From: Paenibacillus oceani
GTDB taxonomy: Bacteria; Bacillota; Bacilli; Paenibacillales; NBRC-103111
Direction of reading: 5' to 3'
Length of the DNA stretch: 64,000 bases
Assembly (NCBI RefSeq): GCF_014705615.1
Contig: NZ_JACXJA010000006.1
Location: 293,277-357,276, forward strand
Shown here: in pieces, positions 41,919-50,831 of the stretch
Layout: every line of letters begins with the position of its first letter
Numbering within the stretch: the first letter of the stretch is position 1
Notes under the pieces: generated by a model
The model's input: the letters and a program-made list of their open reading frames with translations, nothing else
Database searches by the model: none
Told to the model about the DNA's origin: nothing
Position numbers and translations under genes: made by a program

Positions 41919-42749
41919 TTACGCGCGTCCACCGGCGGCCAGCTGCTGCAGGAAACCGATCGTCTCGACGATATCCCGATTTTTCTCGTCTTCGCCAACC
42001 CCGCCTTCCCGCTCGATGATCCATTCTCCCCGGAAGCCGTACTGCTGCAGCCCTTCGTACATCTTCGGGAAATCAACCTTGCCTTTGCCAACCGCAACCT
42101 GCGCTCCAAGGTCGTCGCCATTGACCGGATAAAAGCCGTCTTTCACATGAATGTTGCGGACGTACGGACCGAACACATCGAGCGCGTCGACCGGGTTTCC
42201 TTTCCCGTACAGGATCAGATTGGCCGGATCGAGATTAATGCCGAGGTTTCCCGTCCCGATCCGCTCGATCGTGCGAAGCAGCACCACCGGCGTCTCCTGC
42301 CCCGTCTCGAACCAGAATCCGATCCCTTTGTCCGCACAGTATTCGGCCACCTCGCGGATTGCCTCGACAACCGGAGCGTAGGACGGGTCGGTCCCGTTCT
42401 CCGGGATAAAGCCGCAGTGCGTAATAATCGCCGGCGCGCCGATCCATACGGCAAAATCCGCCCATCGCTTCAGCGCCTCCACACGGGCAGCCCGGTGCTC
42501 CTCGGGCACCAGTCCCAGCGTAACCGGACCTTCCCTGAAGTTCCAGACCATCCTGCCGGGAAATCCCGCCCACATGGCGCACACGCGTACTCCCGACTCC
42601 TCCGATTCGCGTACGATCCGCTCCGCGACGGACGGCACCACAAGGGACGGGTCCCAGCTCACGAGTTGGCAAGTGCGCAAGCCGAACTGCCGGACGGATT
42701 CAAAGCTGTTTCCGTCCTTGCTCAGACTCGTAATGATCCCGATATCCAT
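41919..42749 (-). CDS. Sugar phosphate isomerase/epimerase family TIM-barrel protein
   Basis: The 276-aa protein is of the AP-endonuclease-2/xylose-isomerase-like fold. Metal-site segments are FWFETGQET (Glu), GINLDPANLILYG (Asp), NIHVKDGF (His, Asp) and WIIEREGG (Glu). Such enzymes isomerise or epimerise keto-sugars, or act on inositol derivatives. ATG 42749 follows GGAGGAGGAAG; longer in-frame upstream codons overlap the aminotransferase gene and are rejected. It is the last of four operon genes, 16 nt after the aminotransferase stop. Substrate unknown. Confidence 0.88.
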   Translation of the reverse strand: MDIGIITSLSKDGNSFESVRQFGLRTCQLVSWDPSLVVPSVAERIVRESEESGVRVCAMWAGFPGRMVWNFREGPVTLGLVPEEHRAARVEALKRWADFAVWIGAPAIITHCGFIPENGTDPSYAPVVEAIREVAEYCADKGIGFWFETGQETPVVLLRTIERIGTGNLGINLDPANLILYGKGNPVDALDVFGPYVRNIHVKDGFYPVNGDDLGAQVAVGKGKVDFPKMYEGLQQYGFRGEWIIEREGGVGEDEKNRDIVETIGFLQQLAAGGRA

Positions 42750-42765
42750 ATTCTTCCTCCTCCGG

Positions 42766-43899
42766 CTATGACGCCTGCCCGCTGGCAAGCGCGCTTAACT
42801 GCCCAAGCAGCTTCGCGATGTCTGCCGAGCTGTTGTACAGATGAATCGATGCCCGGAGACGGCCGTCTCCGCCCCACAAGTAGGTTCCCTGCTTGCTCAG
42901 CGACTCTGCGAACGCCTCGCCTTCCGGGCATACGAACGATATATTGCCCGCACGCTGCTCGGGTTCCCCGGGCGTCATCGTTTCGTAGCCGAGCCTTTTC
43001 AGCTCGCGTATAAGCGTCCCGCCGAGCTCGAGGAGATGCTGCTCGATCCGTTCAATCCCTAACGACAGAAGCAGGTCGGTCGTAAACTTCATCGCGTACA
43101 AAGTCGGATAGCTGGGATAGCCGCCCTCGAACCTGCGGGCATCGGGGAAAAAACGGAACGATTCGAACCGGGTGTCGCTGAACATATCCTCCACGCTCCG
43201 CCAGCCTACGTAGGCCGGTTCGAACCGGGACGTCCGCTCTGGATTCACCGCGAGTATTCCGGCTCCGTGTCCGGCCAGCAGCCACTTGTAAGAGCTGGCC
43301 ACGATGAAATCGGCATCGTTGATATTAACCGGGATCGCACCGAGCGACTGCGTCGCGTCGACGAGCAGCAAAGCGTTCGTCTTTTTCAGCTCGTTGTACA
43401 CTTGACGATAATCGATTCGGGCTCCTGACAAATAACTGACGTGGCTCGTCACGACCATACGGGTTTTCTCATCCACCGGAGACAGTAAATCCTCGGCAGT
43501 TACGGTCCACTCGCGGCTCGGGACGACCCGGACCTCTACTCCATTCGCCTTTAGCCTAAGCCACGGCAAAATACCGGAGGGAAACTCCAGATCATGAACA
43601 ACGACGTTTTCGCCCGCCTTCAGCCCGCACGAAGAGGCGATCATGGAGATGGCCTCGGACGTATTGGATAGAAGTGCGATCTGCTCCGCGCTGCCTCCGA
43701 GCATCTGGGCGAGATTGCGCTTGCAGGCGTGCTCGATGTCGCTGTTCCGCTGCCGTCCTTCCGGACCTTCCGCCCGGTTCGTATAATACGTCTTCACCGC
43801 CTCCACCATCCCCCGGTGGGGAGGGGACTCCGCGCCGCCGTAAAACCAGGTGCGGCTGTCCAAGCCGATAAATTCGGATGGTTTGATCAAAGATTCCAT
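42766..43899 (-). CDS. Class V aminotransferase-fold PLP enzyme
   Basis: The 377-aa fold-type I PLP enzyme resembles the isopenicillin-N-epimerase/cysteine-desulfurase branch. The PLP lysine is in IVASSYKWLLAGHG; the preceding LLVDATQSLGAIPVN holds the Asp that pairs with the pyridine nitrogen and the Gln stacked in the site. LLSNTSEAISMIAS binds the phosphate. There is no obvious desulfurase cysteine loop, so transamination, epimerisation or lyase chemistry is more likely. It is third in the M20-MBL-aminotransferase-isomerase operon, 36 nt after the MBL gene. Confidence 0.88.
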   Translation of the reverse strand: MESLIKPSEFIGLDSRTWFYGGAESPPHRGMVEAVKTYYTNRAEGPEGRQRNSDIEHACKRNLAQMLGGSAEQIALLSNTSEAISMIASSCGLKAGENVVVHDLEFPSGILPWLRLKANGVEVRVVPSREWTVTAEDLLSPVDEKTRMVVTSHVSYLSGARIDYRQVYNELKKTNALLLVDATQSLGAIPVNINDADFIVASSYKWLLAGHGAGILAVNPERTSRFEPAYVGWRSVEDMFSDTRFESFRFFPDARRFEGGYPSYPTLYAMKFTTDLLLSLGIERIEQHLLELGGTLIRELKRLGYETMTPGEPEQRAGNISFVCPEGEAFAESLSKQGTYLWGGDGRLRASIHLYNSSADIAKLLGQLSALASGQAS

Positions 43900-43935
43900 A
43901 ATCGTTGCTCCACCTTTCGTCTTCGGATCGTTTTG

Positions 43936-44673
43936 TTACAAATTCGGTGGAATATCCAGTCTCCGAAAGCAATCATGCGCCTTCTCGATATGGCGGTACG
44001 CTTCCTTCAGGACGGGAGCGCCGTGACCCGCATACAACGTATCGATGCCGAGCCCGTGCAGCTTCGCCGTCGTCGCCGCATATTCTTGAATCGAGCAGTC
44101 CCAGGTGGACTGAATGACAACTTTACCGCCAGCAAAAATGACGTCTCCGGCAAAAATCGCTTTGCTCCCGCCTTCGTCCCATATGTAGCTGACATGACCG
44201 CGGGAATGGCCCGGCGTATCCAGGACGGTGAGCTCGATCTCTCCGACCTGAATACGGTCCCCTTCGGTCACCGCGCGCACTACCGGGCAAGCGGGAAACC
44301 GGTAAAACTGCGGATAGATGCCGACCTCCATCGCGGCCAGCAGACTGTTCTTCTCCATGTCGCCGCTCTCCAGCCAAGGTGCCGCTTCCGCTGCGGCGAT
44401 CACCTCAACGCCGTATCGGTTATAAAAGTGCCGGGCACCGGCCGCATGATCGCCGTGAGCATGCGTAAGCAGCAGCTTCTTGATCCGCTCGGGGGCGATG
44501 CCCGCCGCTGCGATGTTCGCTTCGATCCGCTCCGGCTCGACGCCGCCTCCGGCGTCGATCAGCGCGCACTCGGAGCCTCCGTCCAGGAGATAGACGTTGC
44601 AGTCGATCAGATGAGTCATTTGCAGGCCGTGACGCCCGCTTCCGACCATATGGACATGGGGGGTGATTTTCAT
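43936..44673 (-). CDS. MBL-fold metallo-hydrolase
   Basis: The 245-aa metallo-beta-lactamase-fold hydrolase has the binuclear metal motif LLTHAHGDHAAG (HxHxDH, residues about 69-76), then DTPGHSRGHVSY (His) and AGDVIFAGG (bridging Asp), and TLYAGHGAP (last His). The set is complete. General features resemble glyoxalase II/lactonase enzymes rather than nucleases. AGGAGG precedes the ATG at 44673. Second gene of the operon; two hairpins lie between it and the M20 gene. Confidence 0.9.
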   Translation of the reverse strand: MKITPHVHMVGSGRHGLQMTHLIDCNVYLLDGGSECALIDAGGGVEPERIEANIAAAGIAPERIKKLLLTHAHGDHAAGARHFYNRYGVEVIAAAEAAPWLESGDMEKNSLLAAMEVGIYPQFYRFPACPVVRAVTEGDRIQVGEIELTVLDTPGHSRGHVSYIWDEGGSKAIFAGDVIFAGGKVVIQSTWDCSIQEYAATTAKLHGLGIDTLYAGHGAPVLKEAYRHIEKAHDCFRRLDIPPNL

Positions 44674-44687
44674 GGGAACCTCCTGAG

Positions 44688-44751
44688 AACCTTTGCTTAA
44701 GCAAAGGTTGACTTCGTAAGCATATGCTGAGCTTTTGCGAAATCAAAAGCT
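44688..44751 (-). promoter_or_regulatory. Two palindromes between the M20 and MBL genes
   Basis: 44688-44709 is a perfect 22-bp palindrome (AACCTTTGCTT / AAGCAAAGGTT) ending just before the MBL ribosome site. At 44730-44751 AGCTTTTG, 6 nt, CAAAAGCT forms a second hairpin. Neither has a terminator T run. They could be mRNA-processing hairpins or an internal operator. Confidence 0.55.
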
Positions 44752-44761
44752 GGTTTCATAT

Positions 44762-45946
44762 TCAACCTTTAACCGCTCCCAAACGCCCGAACGTCCGGGC
44801 GAGCTGCAAATAAAATTCCGCGGCTTGCTCCACGTCCGATACCGGTACCCACTCGTGATTCGTATGCGCCTCGGCGATCGAACCGGGACCGTACACAATC
44901 GAGGGAATTCCCCGCAGCTCCTGGAGCTTGCTGGCATCGCAGCCGTACGTAACGCCCTGCAGCCGGTCGCTCAGGCCAACGCCTGAAGCCGCCTCCCGGG
45001 CCGCCTGGACGATCGGCGCTTCCTGAGGGGTATCGAGCGCCCAATCAAGCAGCAGCCGCTCTACGGTCAGCTTGACTCCTTCAGAGGCCAATTCGCGCTC
45101 CAGACGCTCGATCAGCTCATGCTCGACGATCTCCGGCCGTTCCCCCGGAATGAGACGCCGGTCGATTTCAATGACACAGCGGTCCGGTACGATATTGATT
45201 TGCGTTCCGCCCCGGATCGTGCCGACCACAATCGTCGGGCTGCCGCACAGCGGATGAACCCGTGCGGCCAGCTCCGGTTCCAGCCGTTCATGGATGAAGC
45301 GGATGACCCGCATCATCTGGATAATGGCGCTGTCTCCCTCTGCGGGCATCGAGCTGTGAGCCGCTTTCCCGTGCGTAGTCAGCGCAACGCGCACACAGCC
45401 TTTGTTCGCTACCGTTATGCCGAGCTCCGTCGGTTCCCCGACGACGGCTCCGGCAACCGGTATATCCAGCTCCAGGAAGGCAAGAAGCCCCCGGTAAGCA
45501 TGTTCCTCATCCACCGATGCGCACAGGACCAGATCGCCTCCGGCCAGCCCGGGCTGCGCAGCGCAGCGTTCCATGGCGTACAGCATCCCCGCCAAAGATC
45601 CTTTCGTATCGCACGCTCCCCGGCCATACAGCCGCCCGTCCCGGTACACCGGCTCCAGCGCATTCTCCATCGCTCCAAGCGTTACGGTGTCCATGTGAGC
45701 CTCGAACAGCAGCGTTTGGTCCGGCTTGCCTACTCGCAGCTCAATGATCAGATTATCCCGACCGGGAAATACGGTCTGCCTCGTCACCTTCAGCCCGGCC
45801 GCGGCGCACCGGCGCTCGATGTAGTCCGCCATATCGCCCTCGCCGCGTCCTCCCGGGTCAAAATGGGGATTGACGCTTTGAATCCGGATCATATCTTCAA
45901 GAATGCGTAAGGCCGGGTGTCTCTCGTTCAAATCTTCAACCGCCAT
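44762..45946 (-). CDS. M20-family (ArgE/DapE-like) metallodeacylase
   Basis: The 394-aa zinc hydrolase cleaves N-acyl or peptide-like amide bonds. Metal ligands are in LLFEAHMDTV (His, catalytic Asp), YGRGACDTKGSLAG (Asp), ASVDEEHAYRG (catalytic Glu-Glu), VVGEPTELG and the C-terminal EAHTNHEWV (His). A dimerisation domain with NKGCVRVALTTHGKAAHSS is present. It is the first gene of a four-gene operon probably controlled by the upstream GntR protein; the N-acylated substrate is unknown. Confidence 0.92.
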   Translation of the reverse strand: MAVEDLNERHPALRILEDMIRIQSVNPHFDPGGRGEGDMADYIERRCAAAGLKVTRQTVFPGRDNLIIELRVGKPDQTLLFEAHMDTVTLGAMENALEPVYRDGRLYGRGACDTKGSLAGMLYAMERCAAQPGLAGGDLVLCASVDEEHAYRGLLAFLELDIPVAGAVVGEPTELGITVANKGCVRVALTTHGKAAHSSMPAEGDSAIIQMMRVIRFIHERLEPELAARVHPLCGSPTIVVGTIRGGTQINIVPDRCVIEIDRRLIPGERPEIVEHELIERLERELASEGVKLTVERLLLDWALDTPQEAPIVQAAREAASGVGLSDRLQGVTYGCDASKLQELRGIPSIVYGPGSIAEAHTNHEWVPVSDVEQAAEFYLQLARTFGRLGAVKG

Positions 45947-46066
45947 AATGGTCTCCCTTCGCCGTCAGCAAAGAACAGATTCCCGTGATCCCGTCCGTGC
46001 AGCATGCTTCGATCGGTTGGCGATTTCGGACGGCAGTTACTCAAACGGAAAATCTCCTCTTGTGAA

Positions 46067-46090
46067 ATATTATATATAATATATACTATA
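46067..46090 (-). promoter_or_regulatory. AT-rich palindrome before the M20 operon, candidate GntR site
   Basis: ATATTATATATAATAT (46067-46082) is a perfect 16-bp palindrome, followed by ATATACTATAT. TATATAC-type words recur at the gntR promoter (47093-47110), so one regulator may bind both. The rest of the 384-nt gap holds only the gntR terminator. Confidence 0.5.
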
Positions 46091-46236
46091 TCGTCAATTC
46101 CTGTTTTTTACTGTTTATTTCCATTTCAAGCTGCGCCTTGACCATCCTGGCATGGCCAGAATCCTGCTTAGACGCATGAACCTTCCTTCGATGAAGCGGC
46201 AGCCCGTAGTAAAGTGAAATACTTTAAACGTTAAAA

Positions 46237-46273
46237 AAAGCGCCCGGTCTGTCGCATCAGGACAGGGCGCTTT
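46237..46273 (-). terminator. Terminator of the gntR gene
   Basis: On the minus strand AAAGCGCCC, a 19-nt loop and GGGCGCTTT followed by TTTTAACG. It separates gntR from the M20 operon, which therefore has its own promoter. Confidence 0.87.
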
Positions 46274-46330
46274 CGGTTTGGACAAATATCCATCGTGCTG
46301 AACAAGTAAATTTCATCGCGGCGGATGCCA

Positions 46331-47041
46331 TTACAGCCACAGCTTCTGGTCAAATTCGGGCTGCGGTCCTTTCTGCTCGGATAATTGGACGAAATCGCGG
46401 TACGACCGGAAAATATGCTTGCGCATCGTCAGCTCCGCCTGATCCGGGTCCCGCTTCTTCAGCGCCTCGATCAGCTCCAGATGCTGGTCCACTTCCTTCT
46501 GCTTCGTCGACTTCGTGCCGAGCAGCCGGTTGACGAGCGAGATCTGGAAGGAGATCGACTGGTACATCGAGATGACCCGCGAATGGCCCGACATGTCGAT
46601 AATCGTTTTGTGGATATGCGTCGAGTCGTGCAGCAGGAAAGGCACGCTGTCGTCATTCAGTTTTTGTTTCATCTGCTCGTAAAACGATTCCAGCTCGGCG
46701 ATCTGCTCGTCGGTCGCATGCTGGGTCGCCAGCCGGATCGCCAGCCCTTCAAGCATCGAACGGACCGAGTAAATTTCGAAGACATCCTTCATATCCAGCG
46801 TGCGGACCATCGGCCCTTTGTTCGGAACGATCGTAATGATCCCTTCTCCGTGCAGGTGCCGGATCGCTTCCCGGACCGGCGTCTGGCTGACTCCCAGCTC
46901 ACGGGCCAGCTTCGTCTCCACGATCCGGTCGCCCGGGTTCAGCTCGCCGGTAATGATCTGCTGCTTAATATATTTGACTAACTCTTCGCTGATGTTTTGC
47001 TTTTGAATAATTAGAGGCTGTGTTTGCACCGGTTGATCCAT
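46331..47041 (-). CDS. GntR-family regulator (FadR/FCD subfamily)
   Basis: The 236-aa repressor or activator has an N-terminal winged helix (residues about 14-80: LVKYIKQQIITGELNPGDRI, LARELGVSQTPVREAIRHL) and a C-terminal helical FCD ligand domain (about 90-225). Candidate metal or ligand residues are D and H in LHDSTHIHKTIIDMSGH and LELIEALKKRD. AT-rich inverted repeats precede both this gene and the adjacent M20 operon, which is its most likely target. The ligand probably is an organic acid or amino-acid-like substrate of that operon. Confidence 0.92.
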   Translation of the reverse strand: MDQPVQTQPLIIQKQNISEELVKYIKQQIITGELNPGDRIVETKLARELGVSQTPVREAIRHLHGEGIITIVPNKGPMVRTLDMKDVFEIYSVRSMLEGLAIRLATQHATDEQIAELESFYEQMKQKLNDDSVPFLLHDSTHIHKTIIDMSGHSRVISMYQSISFQISLVNRLLGTKSTKQKEVDQHLELIEALKKRDPDQAELTMRKHIFRSYRDFVQLSEQKGPQPEFDQKLWL

Positions 47042-47092
47042 ACGTAACTCCGTCCTTCGTTATCCGTCTTTTAGTTCGCCTATCATTCATTA

Positions 47093-47110
47093 TATATACA
47101 ATAGTATATA
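47093..47110 (-). promoter_or_regulatory. Candidate operator upstream of gntR
   Basis: TATATAC-AATA-GTATATA is a perfect 18-bp inverted repeat about 50 nt before the gntR start. The half-site TATATAC is also seen before the M20 gene, consistent with autoregulation plus control of the operon. Confidence 0.6.
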
Positions 47111-47211
47111 ATATACATTTTTATGTCAACTTTTGCTACAGGCGAATAGCCCTCACCAGAGATGAGAGCTTCTTTCTTCCTCCGCAATCGTACAGCGTAA
47201 CTAGCCAGACG

Positions 47212-47853
47212 TCACTCCGCCAGTCCGTGCTTAAAGGCGTAAATCGCCGCTTGTGTCCGGTCGTCGACGCCCAACTTGGCCAATATGTTCGTTACGTGGA
47301 ACTTCACCGTCTTAATTCCGATAAACAGCTCGTCTGCCACTTCCTGATTGGACTTGCCCGACGCGATCAGCCGCAGCACTTCCATCTCGCGGTCCGTCAG
47401 CTCATGGTGAGGCTCGGAAGCCGGCTTCGGCTGGCGGAACCGGTTCATCATCTTGGCCGCCACCTGCTGCTCCAGCACGGACTGGCCCTTCACCGCCGCC
47501 CGGATCGCCTGGGCGATCTCCGAAGCCCGGGACGTCTTCAGCAAATAGCTGAACGCGCCTGCCTCGATAACCGGGTACATCTTCTCGTCGTCCAGGAAGC
47601 TGGTCAGCACGATGACTTTGATATGGGGCATCTGCTCCAGCAGCTTCCGTGTCGTCTCAATGCCGTCCATGCCGTCCATGACCAGATCCATCAGCACGAC
47701 ATCCGGATCGTACTCCTGGGCGAGCCGGATTCCTTCCAGACCGTTGCTCGCTTCGCCGACCACCTCGATTCCGTCTTCGGTTCCGAGCACCGCGGCGAGG
47801 CCGATGCGCACCATCTCGTGATCATCCACCAATAGGACTTTGATTATCTCCAT
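47212..47853 (-). CDS. liaR: LiaR-type NarL-family response regulator
   Basis: The 213-aa protein has a receiver domain (D10-D11 pocket in LLVDDHE, phosphoacceptor in VLMDLVMDGMDG, LTSFLDDEK, YLLKTS) and a C-terminal LuxR HTH (LTDREMEVLRLIASGKSNQEVADELFIGIKTVKFHVTNI, residues about 148-185). It closely resembles LiaR/VraR regulators of cell-envelope stress. It is the last gene of the operon, overlapping liaS by 32 nt; GGAGGAG precedes its ATG. It probably activates the promoter before liaI. Confidence 0.93.
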   Translation of the reverse strand: MEIIKVLLVDDHEMVRIGLAAVLGTEDGIEVVGEASNGLEGIRLAQEYDPDVVLMDLVMDGMDGIETTRKLLEQMPHIKVIVLTSFLDDEKMYPVIEAGAFSYLLKTSRASEIAQAIRAAVKGQSVLEQQVAAKMMNRFRQPKPASEPHHELTDREMEVLRLIASGKSNQEVADELFIGIKTVKFHVTNILAKLGVDDRTQAAIYAFKHGLAE

Positions 47854-48904
47854 CGGACGTTTCTCCTCCTTCTTCGGTCAAGATCGGTACGCGAATTTCG
47901 ATCCGGGTTCCTTTGCCCGGAGCGGTAACGAACTGGATCGACCCGCCAATCTCGTTGACCCGTTCCTTCATCGATTGAATTCCGTAAGAAGCGTGCTTCG
48001 TCTCATCCAGCTCGAACCCGACCCCGTTATCGCGAATCGACAGCCTGACGCTGTCCAGCGGGCGATGAAGCTTCAGCTCCATCTGATTCGCCTTCGAATG
48101 CCGGAGCGTGTTGGAGAGCGCCTCTTGCACGATCCGGAACAGATGATCCTCGATCCCTTTCGGTAGCCGTATCCCGTCGTCCATATCCCAGGCGATATCG
48201 ATCGGCACCTTCGCTTGAAGCTCCTGCAGCAGATCCATCAGCCCTTGGGACAGACGCTTGCCTTCCAGATGCACCGGCCGCAGATGGAGCAGCAGCGCCC
48301 TCATCTCCGACTGGGCGACGGACGACATCTCTTCGATCAGCGCGATTTGCCGCTTCGCCCGCTCAAAATCTTTGTCAAGCGTCCGGCCGACGGCCGTCGC
48401 CGTCATCGAAATCGCGAATAGCTGCTGGCTTACCGCATCGTGCAGCTCCCGCGCGAGCCGCTGTCGTTCCTCCACCACCGCCGACAACCGGGCTTTCTCA
48501 GCCAATTCGGCATTGTTCGTCGACAACCGCTGGAGGGACGACACCTGCTCCTCCCACCTCGTACTGATCCGGCCGAGCTGTTCCCCGATCCGGCCGATTT
48601 CGTCCTGGCCGAGATCCGGGACCAGTTTGCTGAGGTTTCCCTTTTCCAGATGAAGCATCGCGTCCTGAAGCATCTCCAGACGGCGCTTCGTCCGGCTGCT
48701 GGACCAATACCCGTAGGCCCCGCCCAGAACGGCAACAATACCGATCAGAAGCAGGCTGATCGTAATGCCCTCTTTCCAATCGGTGAACGGCCTTATATAA
48801 CCGTAATAATTCAGAACGTATACGACCGTTCCGAACAAAAAAAGGCTGAGAAGGATCGACTCGCCCATGCTGCGCCATATCATATTGGTTAATTTCTTGT
48901 TCAA
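47822..48904 (-). CDS. liaS: LiaS-type membrane histidine kinase
   Basis: The 360-aa intramembrane-sensing kinase has two membrane helices (about 15-34 and 46-66) with a very short outer loop, then HAMP and HisKA_3. The phosphoacceptor is in ERQRLARELHDAVSQQL. The HATPase has VQEALSNTLRHSKA (N-box), IRDNGVGF and GIQSMKERVNEIGG. Start is TTG at 48904 (LNKKLTN) because GGGGGAGG lies just upstream; no ATG is suitably placed. Two longer frames upstream belong to liaF. It works with LiaR and LiaF. Confidence 0.92.
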   Translation of the reverse strand: MNKKLTNMIWRSMGESILLSLFLFGTVVYVLNYYGYIRPFTDWKEGITISLLLIGIVAVLGGAYGYWSSSRTKRRLEMLQDAMLHLEKGNLSKLVPDLGQDEIGRIGEQLGRISTRWEEQVSSLQRLSTNNAELAEKARLSAVVEERQRLARELHDAVSQQLFAISMTATAVGRTLDKDFERAKRQIALIEEMSSVAQSEMRALLLHLRPVHLEGKRLSQGLMDLLQELQAKVPIDIAWDMDDGIRLPKGIEDHLFRIVQEALSNTLRHSKANQMELKLHRPLDSVRLSIRDNGVGFELDETKHASYGIQSMKERVNEIGGSIQFVTAPGKGTRIEIRVPILTEEGGETSDGDNQSPIGG

Positions 48905-48921
48905 GTGCGATCCTCCCCCGG

Positions 48922-49569
48922 TTACACCATTTTGATATCTATATCCCCTACGATATAAGAAACGAGAAGTTTCACTTTTTGATCGGAAGTGTCGTAATTC
49001 GGCGATTGCCAGATCACTTTGTTGACCAGTCCCGTCTCCCTCTCGGGGCCGACGTTGATCTGTCCGACGAGCACGGAGGCGTTGACGCTGACTCCCACAA
49101 ACTCCGGCACGATAATATCGACGTCCCCGAACACCCCTTGGAGAATGACCGTCGTTTCCTTCTGATCCAGCATGACGAGCGACATATCCATGTAAATCTC
49201 GCCGACGACGTTCCACATGCTCGTATCCTTCAGCTCCCACGGCTCTTTGTCCCGCTTGAAGCTTTCCAGAAATGTTTGTCTCTGGACGTAGGAGTCGTCC
49301 CGGTGCGTCTGCTTCGATTTCATGTAAAACAGTCCGAGCGAGATCAGCACGACCGACAGGATAAAGGTGAAGTGTCCGGTAAACATCAGGATGACGCCGA
49401 CCGCGAGCAACACGTATCCGGTCTTGTCCGGAGAGGATCTTATTTTATAAATGCCAAGGGCGATGAACAACAGGGCGGCAATGGTAAAAAAACTGACGTA
49501 ATGCTCGACCAAGATGAACAGCCCGGCTGCGATGAGCACGATTGCCGTGTTGCGATTGCGATTTCCCAT
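48922..49569 (-). CDS. liaF: LiaF-like negative regulator of the Lia system
   Basis: The 215-aa protein has about four N-terminal membrane segments (residues 8-90; NTAIVLIAAGLFILVEHY, GYVLLAVGVILMFTGHF, FILSVVLISLGLFYM) and a C-terminal soluble beta-helix DUF2154-type domain (VVGEIYMDMSLVML, GVFGDVDIIVPEFVGVSVNASVLVGQINV). This order matches LiaF/VraT, which keeps LiaS inactive without envelope stress. It ends 17 nt before liaS. Confidence 0.92.
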   Translation of the reverse strand: MGNRNRNTAIVLIAAGLFILVEHYVSFFTIAALLFIALGIYKIRSSPDKTGYVLLAVGVILMFTGHFTFILSVVLISLGLFYMKSKQTHRDDSYVQRQTFLESFKRDKEPWELKDTSMWNVVGEIYMDMSLVMLDQKETTVILQGVFGDVDIIVPEFVGVSVNASVLVGQINVGPERETGLVNKVIWQSPNYDTSDQKVKLLVSYIVGDIDIKMV

Positions 49570-49697
49570 TGCCGCACCTCCTTTGCGTATCGTCTAGTGC
49601 CCCAGCGGTACAAGGGAAAAGCCATAGCGCGATAGTCGTTTCGCCTATGGCTTTGCTCCTTGAATAGAATAGCATAATTCGTTTGCCGCTTCAAAAG

Positions 49698-50390
49698 TTA
49701 TTCTGCGGCAGGTGTGCCTACGGACAGCTTTTCCTTCAGGCGGGCCATCTGCTCATCGATTTTCAGCTGTTTCGCAGCGTCGATCGTTTGCACCGATTGG
49801 AGCGCGGATGCCGGCACATAAGGCGTACGGGCGATCTCGGCTTCAACTTCAAGCTGGATGATTTTCTCTTCCATCCGATGGAAGCCGCGGGCTGCGCTGC
49901 CGGAATCGATCGAATTCGTTACCGTAGCTTGCGACATTTGCTTTTTCGCTTTGGCAAGCTCCGCACGGCTGGCCAGCTCGTTGCGCTTATTACGCATTTT
50001 GTAGTACTCGTCCTTCATCTGGTGCAGCTGAGCCATCAACTCGTCGGCTTGACCTTTGGACTGGGTATGCATTTCGGTATACTCGACGACTTTTTGATCG
50101 TAATACAGCTTTTCTTCCAACGCTTGACGGGCTTGAGCCTCGTGACCGTTCTTCAGAGCATCGGCCGCTCTCGCTTCGCGATCGGCGCTCAGTCTTGCCG
50201 ATTCGTTCAAACGCTCCCGCAGCTTGCGTTCGTTGGCGATTTGACGGGCAACCGTCACTTCCGCCTGAGCGATCTCCTCCTCCATGTCGCGAATATACTG
50301 GTTGAGCATCACGACCGGGTCCTCCACCTTATCCAGCAGCTCATTCATCGATGCCTTCGTCATATCCTTAATCCGTTTGAAAACTCCCAT
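49698..50390 (-). CDS. PspA/IM30 family protein (LiaH-like)
   Basis: The 230-aa, almost fully helical coiled-coil protein would form ESCRT-III-like rings on stressed membranes. [29 protein letters not shown] is the amphipathic start of the family (helix 0 and 1), followed by [27 protein letters not shown]. It is one of two PspA paralogues in the operon, separated by the PspC-domain gene. This one has a longer alanine-rich C-terminus. It lies 128 nt upstream of liaF. Confidence 0.93.
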   Translation of the reverse strand: MGVFKRIKDMTKASMNELLDKVEDPVVMLNQYIRDMEEEIAQAEVTVARQIANERKLRERLNESARLSADREARAADALKNGHEAQARQALEEKLYYDQKVVEYTEMHTQSKGQADELMAQLHQMKDEYYKMRNKRNELASRAELAKAKKQMSQATVTNSIDSGSAARGFHRMEEKIIQLEVEAEIARTPYVPASALQSVQTIDAAKQLKIDEQMARLKEKLSVGTPAAE

Positions 50391-50393
50391 TGT

Positions 50394-50831
50394 TTACACG
50401 TCTCCCTTCTCGTATTTAGCCAGTTTAGCTTTCAATTCTTGAATTTCGTTCCACATCGCTTTGCTTTCGATGTCTTTCATCATGTGATCCAGATTCGGGC
50501 TCGATTCCGGTGCAGGCGCTGCATTCGGTCTAGGTGCTGCCGTATAAGCCGGCGCCTGCTGGAATCCGTAACCGCCCTGAGGAGCGGAGTAAGCTTGAGA
50601 ACCTGCGCCGTATGGGTTCCAGGAGCCCATATGCGGCGTCTCGAACGCCGGCTCCTTCGGAATGACCAGTGCCGCGATAATATAAATCGGGATCAGCACC
50701 CCGCCGGTGAAAAAGGTCGTTACTACGATGACCAGACGAAGCAGCGTCGCATCCACGTTCATCATCTCGGCCATGCCGCCGCATATGCCGAACAACTTCT
50801 TATCCCGTTGGGAACGGTACAGCTTCTTCAT
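50394..50831 (-). CDS. PspC-domain membrane protein
   Basis: The 145-aa protein has the PspC motif at the N-terminus (KKLYRSQRDKKLFGICGGMAEMMNVDATLLRL, with LFGICGG) and a membrane helix (about 33-58, TTFFTGGVLIPIYIIAALVIP). A Gly/Pro/Tyr/Ala-rich linker follows, then a C-terminal helix (MMKDIESKAMWNEIQELKAKLAKYEKG) able to contact PspA. ATG 50831 overlaps the stop of the preceding PspA gene (ATGA) and follows GGAAGG. It probably anchors one of the two flanking PspA proteins at the membrane. Confidence 0.92.
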   Translation of the reverse strand: MKKLYRSQRDKKLFGICGGMAEMMNVDATLLRLVIVVTTFFTGGVLIPIYIIAALVIPKEPAFETPHMGSWNPYGAGSQAYSAPQGGYGFQQAPAYTAAPRPNAAPAPESSPNLDHMMKDIESKAMWNEIQELKAKLAKYEKGDV

